From: Verrucomicrobiales bacterium
Lineage (GTDB): Bacteria; Verrucomicrobiota; Verrucomicrobiia; Verrucomicrobiales; Akkermansiaceae
DNA length: 8,936 nucleotides
NCBI GenBank assembly: GCA_003527555.1
Contig: DPWT01000154.1
Coordinates: 1 to 8,936, forward strand
Reading direction: 5' to 3'
Within the stretch, counting starts at the first letter, position 1; each line of letters begins with the position of its first letter. The notes under the pieces were generated by a model. That model was not told the DNA's origin, did not search any database, and saw nothing but the letters and a program-made list of their open reading frames with translations. Of the stretch, positions 1 to 8,936 are shown piece by piece. Made by a program: the position numbers and the translations under genes.

Positions 1-247
1 CGTGAAAGGATCCCCCAACGAACCAAGTTGTCATGTAGCGGCGCAGGGTAAAGAGCAGCAATAGCGAAGAAATAGCAAACGTAAGGCACTGTGCGGGGAC
101 AGAGTCAATCATCCCGATCCACATTCCCATGGCCACTACCCAAGCACCTATACCAAAGAATATGATTATTACACCAGGAGCTACAAATTCCAAAAGGATC
201 ATCGCAAGTCCTGCAATAAACCAGAGCATTTTTATATCGAGTTCCAT
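1..247 (-). CDS. NfeD family membrane protein, N-terminal part (cut by window edge)
   Basis: Reading the minus strand from ATG at 245-247 gives 82 codons with no stop before the window edge. The protein begins MELDIKMLWFIAGLAMILLE and continues with two further hydrophobic stretches, giving about three membrane segments in the visible part. The pattern LWFIAGLAMILLEF-x-APG, then an FFGIGAWVVA helix, then a FAISSLLLLFTLRRY helix, is that of the NfeD membrane domain. NfeD proteins usually carry a C-terminal OB-fold after these helices; that part lies outside the window. The family is linked to membrane quality control and often sits next to stomatin/SPFH (floT/yqfA-type) genes, but the neighbour cannot be seen here. 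No Shine-Dalgarno sequence precedes the ATG, and the internal Met at codon 7 is an alternative start. Family assignment is from recognised sequence pattern only. Confidence 0.72.
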   Translation of the reverse strand, partial: MELDIKMLWFIAGLAMILLEFVAPGVIIIFFGIGAWVVAMGMWIGMIDSVPAQCLTFAISSLLLLFTLRRYMTTWFVGGSFH

Positions 248-294
248 GGGCAAAATGAGTTGAGCTTTTTGTTATGCTCCAACATTCATGGATC

Positions 295-317
295 TAGTAG
301 CGTTCCGCTATTATAAT
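295..317 (-). promoter_or_regulatory. Possible promoter -10 and hairpin ahead of the NfeD gene
   Basis: The 101-nt gap between the cupin stop and the NfeD start is AT-rich. On the minus strand it holds a perfect TATAAT (310-315), which would place a transcript start about 55 nt before the NfeD ATG. No good -35 box is present at the usual spacing. An inverted repeat TAGCG-TTC-CGCTA (298-310) lies next to it. The repeat has no T-tract after it on either strand, so it is not a convincing terminator. The rest of the gap shows nothing I can name. Confidence 0.25.
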
Positions 318-348
318 TCTGTATTATGTTTATAACGATACAAACTAG

Positions 349-702
349 TCACTTAAAATATGTATCCAGGTGACAGTAAACGGGAGCACAACAGCAAAGG
401 AAACGAATTTGCGATGTAGCTGTGATCTGGTGCCATGCACCCGCCGGAATAAGTATTGCGTCATTAGGCCCAACGACTCTCTCCAAGCCATCAACCTCAA
501 TGATCGCCTCGCCCTCGAGCATGAAATAGATTTCCTCACTTAGTTTATGATAGTGCCGTTGGGTTTCAGCTCCGGCGGGTAGGCTCGCTTCAGCGAGACT
601 TTGATTTTCGACAGGTGCATTGGTCGCATCGATAATACTGCGAATCTTCGATCCGTCTGCAGTTGTAAAAGGTACTTGTTCAGCTAGCTGGTTGACGATC
701 AT
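349..702 (-). CDS. Small single-domain cupin protein
   Basis: This 117-aa protein is a single conserved beta-barrel (cupin_2-like). Cupin motif 1 is complete: G44-x5-H50-x-H52-x4-E57-x6-G64, giving the usual 2-His/Glu metal site. Motif 2 is recognisable as P86-A-G88-x2-H91, which supplies the third His, although the usual Asn after it is missing. The C-terminus carries an FLCCCAP stretch with three adjacent cysteines, followed by VYCHLDTYFK. Small cupins of this kind can be metal-dependent isomerases, dioxygenases or sugar/ligand-binding proteins, and the sequence does not say which. The metal is also unknown. It stands alone on the minus strand, with its start codon only 24 nt from the start of the divergent Zn-ribbon gene. 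No Shine-Dalgarno sequence is seen. Confidence 0.88.
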   Translation of the reverse strand: MIVNQLAEQVPFTTADGSKIRSIIDATNAPVENQSLAEASLPAGAETQRHYHKLSEEIYFMLEGEAIIEVDGLERVVGPNDAILIPAGAWHQITATSQIRFLCCCAPVYCHLDTYFK

Positions 703-726
703 GGGTTCATGTTACAGACTTATGCA

Positions 727-897
727 ATGGAAACAATCGCTGTTACATGCCCATCCTGTTTTGAATTGTTTGATGTGGCATTACCTCCTGCTCAGGAATG
801 TCCCTGCGAGGTGGATTACGATTGTGAAGTCTGCTGCAGGCCCATGGTTATTGCTTTCTATGATGGCACGGCGGATGCAAAAAGCCTTGATGATTAA
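727..897 (+). CDS. CPXCG-motif cysteine-rich Zn-ribbon protein
   Basis: This 56-aa protein starts METIAVTCPSC and matches the small Cys-rich CPXCG family. An N-terminal CPxC knuckle (C8, C11) is followed about 20 residues later by a DCEVCCRPMV segment (C33, C36, C37). Together C8/C11 and C33/C36 would bind one zinc as a ribbon. The protein has an extra CPC pair (C25, C27) between the knuckles, and Phe replaces the usual Gly after the first CPxC. Function of the family is unknown; structural zinc binding is inferred. I chose ATG 727 because the protein then begins with the typical short lead-in. ATG 709 (62 aa, adding MLQTYA) is also possible, but would leave only 6 nt to the divergent cupin start. 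Its stop TAA shares its last base with the ATG of the next gene, so the two are probably translationally coupled. Confidence 0.83.
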   Translation: METIAVTCPSCFELFDVALPPAQECPCEVDYDCEVCCRPMVIAFYDGTADAKSLDD

Positions 898-1447
898 TGC
901 CACAACGAAGCCATATAGCAGACCGAGATCCCTGCCCATTATTACCAACTGCAGACGTAGTCATTAGGCCACATGACATTTCTGATGTCAGAAAACGTGG
1001 CGGTCCCCATGCCTACCTTACCGCGCTCACCTGCGCGCAGTCGCTCTGGCTTCAAGCGCTTCCCGCGCAGGCACTACTCCAATTAAACCATGCTATGTCA
1101 CATGATTTTGGAGAGAAAAACTTACCCTGGCCAATGCCTTATCAGGCATTGGCATGGATCATGGAACGCCGACACGAGGAGGGTTTTCTAGGCAATCCCG
1201 TCCGGCATTTTCAACATCTGGCGTCGAGAATGAGCGGCCCTAACAAAGATCTACGTGTTGCTCGCGCATGGGTATGTTTTCACCTCGCGGAGCGTGTGCT
1301 TCCAAGTGAGAAGTTCCCGCGAGACCAACGCCAAATAGAAAAAGAAGAACTACAAATCCCGGAAGTCAACACGCTATTCCAGGAACTCATGAAACTCGTC
1401 TCCACAGATGAGATCGAATCGATCAAAAAGCTGATAGGAGAAATTCG

Positions 1448-1451
<4 letters not shown>
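897..1451 (+). CDS. Uncharacterised conserved 184-aa protein coupled to the CPXCG protein
   Basis: I cannot assign a function. The protein is soluble, with no signal peptide or membrane segment. After a short N-terminal segment containing DPCPLLP and VVIRPHDISDVRKRGG, it is mostly helical, with a well-formed central region: PHAYLTALTCAQSLWLQ, then LPAQALLQLNHAM, then MPYQALAWIMERR, then a Gly/Asn/Pro turn before VRHFQHLASRM, then LRVARAWVCFHLAE. The alternation of Ala/Leu-rich helices resembles TPR/HEAT-like packing, but no repeat is clear. A FPRDQRQIEKEEL segment and a charged C-terminal helix end it. The regular composition and the coupled start argue for a real gene. I have a general impression of similar hypothetical proteins in Verrucomicrobiota. 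The start ATG overlaps the CPXCG stop (TAATG), and the gene ends at a likely terminator. Confidence 0.8.
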
Positions 1452-5043
<3,592 letters not shown>

Positions 5044-5047
<4 letters not shown>

Positions 5048-5712
5048 GCCTGACGTATTTGTTGAATGGCTTCGGCCATATTTGCTGCCTTAAATGTGGA
5101 TGACCCAGCAACAAGCACATTGGCACCCGCCGCAGCAGCTGTAGGCGCAGTGTCAGCATCAATTCCGCCATCCACTTGGATATGGTAGGCCAACCTATGT
5201 TTGTCACGGTAACAGGCAGCACCCTCCACTTTAGTCATCGTCTCATGCATAAATGATTGACCGCCAAAACCCGGAATAACTGTCATCACCAAAAGCATAT
5301 CGATCTGATCAAGGAACGGCAAAGCTTTTTCAAGTGGTGTTGCAGGGTTTATAGCCAGTCCCGCCATGCAGCCAGCATGACGTATACGACCTAGTGTTGC
5401 TGCCAAATCATGATCCGATTCGAGATGCACAGTAATCATATCAGCCCCTGCCTCAAAAAATCGTGGCAGGTAGTGGTCAGGTCTAGCAATCATGAGATGC
5501 ACATCAAGAAATACATCATTAGTCTCATGAATCGCTTGGATAATAGCAGGACCAAAGGAAATGTTATCCACAAAATTTCCGTCCATCACATCAAGGTGTA
5601 ACCAATCACCACCAGCGCGAATAGCGCGTGTAGTCTCCTCCTTAATTATGCCAAAGTCGGCGGCGAGCAACGATGGGGCGATGATTCTGTCAGTGTGGTG
5701 CCATTGCTTCAT
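5044..5712 (-). CDS. rpe: Ribulose-phosphate 3-epimerase
   Basis: This 222-aa TIM-barrel enzyme interconverts D-ribulose 5-phosphate and D-xylulose 5-phosphate in the pentose phosphate pathway. All key motifs are present: APSLLAADF (12-20), LHLDVMDGNFV with metal ligands H39 and D41, FLDVHLM with H72, the PGFGGQSF lid loop (147-154), and QVDGGID with catalytic/metal D181, followed by the phosphate-binding AGSSTF. Length is normal. Two small departures are seen: MTVIPGFGG, where most bacterial enzymes have Asn at residue 146, and Gln in place of the common Glu before VDGG. It is the first gene of the rpe-oxidase-ligA unit and lies head-to-head with tadA. The ATG has no Shine-Dalgarno sequence. 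Confidence 0.97.
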
Positions 5713-5781
5713 GACGATAGTTTGTAGTATTCGGTTTGAAGTTTGAAGTTTTATTGTCAGATTACTCGAGTGAGTGATGAT
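5713..5781. promoter_or_regulatory. Divergent rpe/tadA intergenic region with tandem repeat
   Basis: This 69-nt space must hold, or lie next to, the promoters for both rpe (minus) and tadA (plus). It contains a tandem GTTTGAA repeat (5734-5740 and 5741-5747, followed by a partial GTTTT). I could not place a convincing -35/-10 pair on either strand. The repeat could be an operator or chance low-complexity sequence. An upstream TTG in frame with tadA (5743) falls inside it. Confidence 0.3.
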
Positions 5782-6285
5782 ATGCTAAGAGATTTTGAGC
5801 CAGACACGTTTTTTATGCAGCAGGCACTGCGTGAGGCACGTAAGGCATATGACGCCTCAGAGGTGCCCGTGGGAGCCGTGGTTGTGCGTGGAGACAAAAT
5901 CATCGCACGCGCATGGAATCAGGTAGAAACGCTTAAAGATGCTACGGCGCACGCCGAGATGCTTGCACTCACAGCAGCACAAAATGCCCTCGGAGACTGG
6001 AGACTAGACGGCTGCACTCTCTATGTGACAAAAGAACCATGTCCAATGTGCGCTGGTGCCATCATACATTGCCGGCCTGACAAAGTGGTTTTCGGCTGTC
6101 CCGATCCGAAGGGAGGGGCTGCTGGAGGCTGGATTAACCTATTAGAATCTAACCCACCACTCAATCATCGCTGCGATATCGTCGCGGGTGTCATGCAGGA
6201 GGAATGCTTGGGGATACTGCAAAGCTTCTTTCGTGAAGCTCGCGAGCGTAAAAAAACAGAGCAGTCTGAACAAAAAAAAGACTAG
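5782..6285 (+). CDS. tadA: tRNA(adenine34) deaminase
   Basis: This zinc-dependent enzyme deaminates A34 to inosine in the anticodon of tRNA-Arg(ACG), allowing wobble decoding of CGN codons. From ATG 5782 the protein is 167 aa with catalytic residues in the order H57-A-E59 and P86-C87-P-M-C90; both the length and the numbering equal those of E. coli TadA, which supports this start. Other signatures are EVPVGAVVV near the N-terminus and YVTKEPCPMCAGAIIHCRPDKVVFGCPDPKGGAAGG. The reading frame extends upstream to TTG 5743 and GTG 5770, but those codons add sequence not expected for the family. The C-terminus ends in a Lys/Glu/Gln-rich tail (ERKKTEQSEQKKD). Its stop TAG shares the palindrome CTAG with the stop of the convergent CAP-domain gene, a 4-bp tail-to-tail overlap. 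Confidence 0.96.
   Translation: MLRDFEPDTFFMQQALREARKAYDASEVPVGAVVVRGDKIIARAWNQVETLKDATAHAEMLALTAAQNALGDWRLDGCTLYVTKEPCPMCAGAIIHCRPDKVVFGCPDPKGGAAGGWINLLESNPPLNHRCDIVAGVMQEECLGILQSFFREARERKKTEQSEQKKD
6250..6268 (-). terminator. Weak candidate terminator of the CAP gene inside the tadA tail
   Basis: Reading the minus strand beyond the CAP-gene stop, there is a T8 run (6272-6279), then a small hairpin CAGA-loop-TCTG (6257-6268) followed at once by T7 (6250-6256). The stem is only 4 bp, so this is weak. It lies wholly inside the Lys-rich end of tadA, whose AAA codons supply the T-tracts on the opposite strand. Confidence 0.3.
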
Positions 6286-7298
6286 TTTCCAAACAGTTGG
6301 GTCCAGTGACGGTTGTGTTGGCCTAAGCCGATGCGTTTGTGACCTGGTTTGAACATGTTCCGATGATGTCCCGGTGAGAAAAACCACCCCCGGTTAGCGG
6401 CGAAAGGATCAGTGGACCCCATGTAAATATTTTCGCCAGAGGCGGTGGTGCCGAAGTTTTTTGCACGGTCCCACGGTGTCTTTTTCCCCTTCACTGGTGA
6501 GTTGTGTGCAAAGAAATTGTGCGTCTCCATGTCCTTTGAGTGGTCACGAGCAGCAGCACAGAGATTGGGATCGATTTCCAATGCGTTATACCCCGCGAGC
6601 AGGCGCATGATGTTTACATCCTCCACTCCCTTACGCTCGGGTTCGGGAACCTTGGATTTTTCCGCTGTCTTACGGTTTTTTTCCATGATACGCAGACCTT
6701 TTCGATCGAGCCCTGACAATTGGCGGATGAAATCTTCTTCGGCCTTTGTGACTGGAGAGAGTGATGTGCTGTCGCTCGGGATGATGGCTGCTTTAATAAG
6801 TGCATCTCTCAACCCAGCGTATGCAATTAGTGAGCGCCGTTCTTTTTTCAGTGTTTCATTCGCGGTAGACAATACCAACTCAGTGTTGGGGATGAGCAAT
6901 TTCCTAAGTTCACTGAGTATCGTTATGCCTCGTTTTTTGAGGACATCTTTCATAGGTCGGTCCGCCAATGATTTCATGGACTCGAGTTCTTTACGTAAAT
7001 CGCGTATATGCGTCTTATTTTCCCTGGTATCATTACCTGCATTTCTCGCATGGCGCTTAAAATTGGAAATATAATTCCCTGTCAGCTTGGGCCACACGCG
7101 ATTGACACGTATGTAGAGAGCCTTGCTCTCCTTGATGGGCAGATCATCTACCAAGTCATAGACTTCTGATAGGTTTCCGCCATGATCGATTCCGGATTTA
7201 ACGGCGGCCAGAATTTCATCGCCTGGGGATGAAGCACCAATCGCAGTTGGCTTGCTAAAAGACATTAGCATAAACAGAAAAACAGAAATTCGCATCAT
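6282..7298 (-). CDS. Exported protein with C-terminal CAP (SCP/PR-1) domain
   Basis: This 338-aa protein starts with a signal peptide (MMRISVFLFMLMSFSKPTAIGA, cleavage probably near residue 22), so it is exported. Residues about 25-220 form a charged, helix-rich region that I do not recognise. It includes a basic stretch around 80-110 and a Lys/Glu-rich linker before the C-terminal domain. Residues about 228-338 are a CAP domain: LCAAARDHSKDM (H253), NFFAHNSP (H265), ASGENIYMG (E289), GWFFSPGHHRNMF (H311) and a final IGLGQ...WTQLFGN. These match the conserved His/Glu cavity residues of the SCP/PR-1 superfamily. Bacterial CAP proteins are secreted and mostly of unknown function; a peptidase or lipid-binding role should not be assumed. 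The usual early HN-x2-R motif reads YNALEI. There is an adjacent second ATG at codon 2, and no Shine-Dalgarno sequence. Confidence 0.9.
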   Translation of the reverse strand: MMRISVFLFMLMSFSKPTAIGASSPGDEILAAVKSGIDHGGNLSEVYDLVDDLPIKESKALYIRVNRVWPKLTGNYISNFKRHARNAGNDTRENKTHIRDLRKELESMKSLADRPMKDVLKKRGITILSELRKLLIPNTELVLSTANETLKKERRSLIAYAGLRDALIKAAIIPSDSTSLSPVTKAEEDFIRQLSGLDRKGLRIMEKNRKTAEKSKVPEPERKGVEDVNIMRLLAGYNALEIDPNLCAAARDHSKDMETHNFFAHNSPVKGKKTPWDRAKNFGTTASGENIYMGSTDPFAANRGWFFSPGHHRNMFKPGHKRIGLGQHNRHWTQLFGN

Positions 7299-7405
7299 AT
7301 TTGTATTGCAAAAAGCGATGCCAAATTAATGCTTTTGTTAAATAAAGCAAGGGAACCGTTTGAGCACCTCCCTCACTAAAAATTATCAGGGTAGCTTTTT
7401 CCTAA

Positions 7406-7762
7406 TTAGCGGCAAATGCTCACGCTACCATAACGATTCCCGTAACGGATAGTACTACGGCCGTGGCGATAGCTGCTATAGTAGCTGATACCGCGATAGC
7501 TATTACAACGACTTTTATATAAACTCCTTGAGTAACTTCTGCAGCAGTGACTGACAGGCAGCCTGTAATAGCGGTAAATTGGACGGTGACGGCAATCATA
7601 TCCTGTGACTACTCGTCGGGTATAGATTGAGCATCCGCATGAGGTGTAACCACTGACGTATGTCTTGCTATAACCTACGTGACAGGGCCTAGCTTCTGCT
7701 TTTTCTGGAAGAGCTATTAATCCTAATGCAATGGCGACAAGTGTAGTTAGTAATGTTTTCAT
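7406..7762 (-). CDS. Secreted Tyr/Arg/Cys-rich protein of unknown function
   Basis: This 118-aa protein has a clear signal peptide (MKTLLTTLVAIALGLIALPE) with likely cleavage after AEA at residue 24. The mature part of about 94 aa holds 16 Tyr, 16 Arg and 8 Cys with very few acidic residues, so it is strongly basic. An even number of cysteines, including an SCGC and a CC pair, suits disulfide bonding after export. Tyr recurs with Arg and Ser in short patterns such as YRYYR, SYSRSLYKSR and YYSSYRHGR. The middle segment VVTGYDCRHRPIYRYYR recalls secreted Tyr/Arg-rich proteins of Verrucomicrobiota, an impression from memory. A role on the outside of the cell, in the envelope or bound to an anionic surface, is inference only. 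It is flanked by AT-rich gaps of 107 and 73 nt, so it is probably transcribed alone. No terminator or clear promoter was found in either gap. Confidence 0.85.
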   Translation of the reverse strand: MKTLLTTLVAIALGLIALPEKAEARPCHVGYSKTYVSGYTSCGCSIYTRRVVTGYDCRHRPIYRYYRLPVSHCCRSYSRSLYKSRCNSYRGISYYSSYRHGRSTIRYGNRYGSVSICR

Positions 7763-7835
7763 GATTATATATTCTGGTTGCTTGTGGTGTTCGCATACTT
7801 GGACTAGCTAATTATCGAATATATTCAGAAAATTT

Positions 7836-8804
7836 TTACTCATTCATCAAGAGAAGGACTTTTCCGTTGCGCTTACTTTCCTGCGCGCGGGTCAGCGCTG
7901 CTTTAATATCTGTTAAATCATAGGTAGAATCGACAGGTTGTGCGAGTTGCCCTTGGGTCATCCATCGCGCAAGTTGAAGATATGCAGATTCCATGAGCGC
8001 CTGACTATTTTGTTTAAGCCACTCAGTCATCCAGAAACCATGGAGGCGGACACCTTTGAAAATAAGAAACTTGTTAGGAACTTTTAGGCTCCTACGGCTC
8101 ATCGCACCGTAGGTCACGTGAAGTCCATTGTTATCAAGCGCATCCATCAGGCGCAAAGCGCTGTCACCACCAACAGCATTGAATGCTAACGACGGTTTTT
8201 TATCACGAATCAGCTCAATTGATTCTTGATTATCTAACAGGTTTATACTACCTCCAAGCTCATTTAAATCGCTGATAAGCTCCTCACGTCTAACAAGGTT
8301 AATTGTTTTTATTCCCAACAAGTTTGCTATTTGTATTACGCAGCAGCCTACCCCAGAGTTTGCCCCGTTCTGGATCACCCATGCACCTTTTTCCAATTCC
8401 ATCAGCTGCGTAAGCATGCACCACGCGGTGAGTGGGTTAACCTTGAGCATCGCTGCCTGCTGTGGAGGAGTCTCAGCGGGTATTTGTAGTAAACTCGAGG
8501 ATGGCGCTACAACTTCTTCTGCCCAAGTGCCTACCTGCTTGGTGAAGATTACTCGGCTACCTACATCAAATTCGGAAGCACGGCTTTCTATGATTTTGCC
8601 AAATCCCTCGATGCCTGCTGTAGCTGGCAGACTGGGCCGAATACCATACACCCCCTGAATCAAATTGATATCAGCCGGGTTTATAGGCGCTGCGATCATC
8701 TTAACACGCACCTCCCCTTCGACTAATAATTGGTTGTGGGATTGTGTAAGCTCAATAACTCCCTCCGGGTGGCCGAAGGCTGAGAGTATTGCGGATGTAG
8801 ACAT
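7836..8804 (-). CDS. Zinc-free MDR oxidoreductase, trans-2-enoyl-CoA/ACP reductase (MECR)-like
   Basis: This 322-aa protein belongs to the medium-chain dehydrogenase/reductase superfamily. The N-terminal GroES-like half has INPADINLIQGVYGIRP, closely resembling mitochondrial enoyl reductase Etr1/MECR, including the tyrosine (Y53) that corresponds to the catalytic Tyr of that group. The alcohol-dehydrogenase zinc ligands are absent: the usual GHE segment reads GIEGFG. MLKVNPLTAWCML precedes the Rossmann part, whose nucleotide loop is NGANSGVG (about 147-154). VRRE after the second strand would suit NADPH. The C-terminal KRNGKVLLLM ending is typical. The likely reaction is NADPH-dependent reduction of a 2-enoyl thioester; a quinone reductase activity is the main alternative. 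It starts 9 nt after the stop of the dehydrogenase gene, so the two are probably co-transcribed. Confidence 0.9.
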   Translation of the reverse strand: MSTSAILSAFGHPEGVIELTQSHNQLLVEGEVRVKMIAAPINPADINLIQGVYGIRPSLPATAGIEGFGKIIESRASEFDVGSRVIFTKQVGTWAEEVVAPSSSLLQIPAETPPQQAAMLKVNPLTAWCMLTQLMELEKGAWVIQNGANSGVGCCVIQIANLLGIKTINLVRREELISDLNELGGSINLLDNQESIELIRDKKPSLAFNAVGGDSALRLMDALDNNGLHVTYGAMSRRSLKVPNKFLIFKGVRLHGFWMTEWLKQNSQALMESAYLQLARWMTQGQLAQPVDSTYDLTDIKAALTRAQESKRNGKVLLLMNE

Positions 8805-8813
8805 AAAAATAAT

Positions 8814-8936
8814 TTAGGGGTAAAGACCACGCGCCGTTTTGGCGATAGCCACTTCTTTAATTCCTAGGGCAAGGGCAGCAACACGGTGTGATGATTTTTC
8901 CCGCTTTGCAAAATGTGTGACTTTCTCGAATGCAGT
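8814..8936 (-). CDS. Glu/Leu/Phe/Val dehydrogenase, C-terminal end (cut by window edge)
   Basis: The minus strand is open from the window edge to TAA at 8814-8816 and encodes the last 40 residues. The pattern AFEKV...HRVAALALGIKEVA...RGLYP fits the C-terminal helix of hexameric glutamate/leucine-type amino-acid dehydrogenases, which commonly end in an R-x-AA-x(4)-I-x-RVA...RG-[IL]YP pattern. Such enzymes oxidatively deaminate an amino acid with NAD(P)+, or aminate the 2-oxo acid. The substrate pocket and nucleotide-binding domain lie outside the window, so the substrate is not determined. Confidence is moderate because only the tail is visible. Confidence 0.68.
   Translation of the reverse strand, partial: TAFEKVTHFAKREKSSHRVAALALGIKEVAIAKTARGLYP

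Noticed and set aside
295..313. Inverted repeat around TAGCG-TTC-CGCTA as a terminator for the cupin
   Set aside because: No run of T follows on either strand; kept only as part of a weak regulatory region.
620..967. Plus-strand open frame of 115 codons across the cupin/CPXCG junction
   Set aside because: It overlaps three better-supported genes in other frames, and its product has no family features.
5743..5781. Longer tadA from an upstream TTG (180 aa)
   Set aside because: The TTG lies in a tandem repeat, and the start at 5782 gives a 167-aa protein whose H57/E59/C87/C90 numbering equals that of E. coli TadA.
6445..7074. Long plus-strand open frame (209 codons) opposite the CAP gene
   Set aside because: It is antisense to a gene with a clear signal peptide and CAP domain, and its translation is Ser/Arg-rich with no recognisable motif.
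7331..7348. Inverted repeat GCTTT...AAAGC in the gap between the CAP and Tyr/Arg/Cys-rich genes as a terminator
   Set aside because: The stem is 5 bp and AT-rich, with no T-tract after it on either strand.
7764..7769. Perfect TATAAT on the minus strand just before the Tyr/Arg/Cys-rich gene
   Set aside because: It ends one base from the ATG, so a transcript would start inside the coding region, and the protein has no second Met to start from.

Overview
The window reads as ordinary chromosomal DNA of a Gram-negative-type bacterium, most likely a member of the Verrucomicrobiota (Verrucomicrobiales/Rubritalea-like). This is inferred from the style of the proteins: an enlarged LigA, a secreted Tyr/Arg/Cys-rich protein with a VVTGYD...PIYRYYR pattern, and a Zn-ribbon protein coupled to an uncharacterised helical protein. 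No 16S rRNA or other decisive marker is present. Base composition looks even across the window. I saw no transposase, integrase, tRNA, rRNA, CRISPR array or phage gene.

Layout from left to right. (1) 1-702, minus strand: the start of an NfeD-type membrane protein (cut by the window edge) and a small cupin. (2) 727-1451, plus strand: a CPXCG Zn-ribbon protein and an uncharacterised 184-aa protein sharing one base (TAATG), ending at a probable intrinsic terminator at 1448-1471. (3) 1455-5712, minus strand: a tight three-gene unit rpe, then a GlcD-type FAD-linked oxidase, then ligA. The first two overlap by ATGA and the last two are 5 nt apart. (4) 5782-6285, plus strand: tadA, divergent from rpe and tail-to-tail with the next gene, sharing a CTAG palindrome that holds both stop codons. 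(5) 6282-8936, minus strand: an exported CAP-domain protein, the exported Tyr/Arg/Cys-rich protein, a zinc-free enoyl reductase-like MDR protein, and the last 40 codons of a Glu/Leu/Phe/Val dehydrogenase.

How the genes fit together: most are core functions, namely DNA joining (LigA), the pentose phosphate pathway (Rpe), tRNA wobble editing (TadA), 2-hydroxyacid oxidation (GlcD-type) and amino-acid dehydrogenation. The rpe-oxidase-ligA unit is clearly packed as an operon but mixes unrelated functions. None of the complete genes has an obvious Shine-Dalgarno sequence, which suggests a lineage that initiates translation largely without one.

I do not see a clear new system. The least explained parts are the coupled CPXCG/184-aa pair, the secreted Tyr/Arg/Cys-rich protein, and the helical N-terminal domain of the CAP protein.
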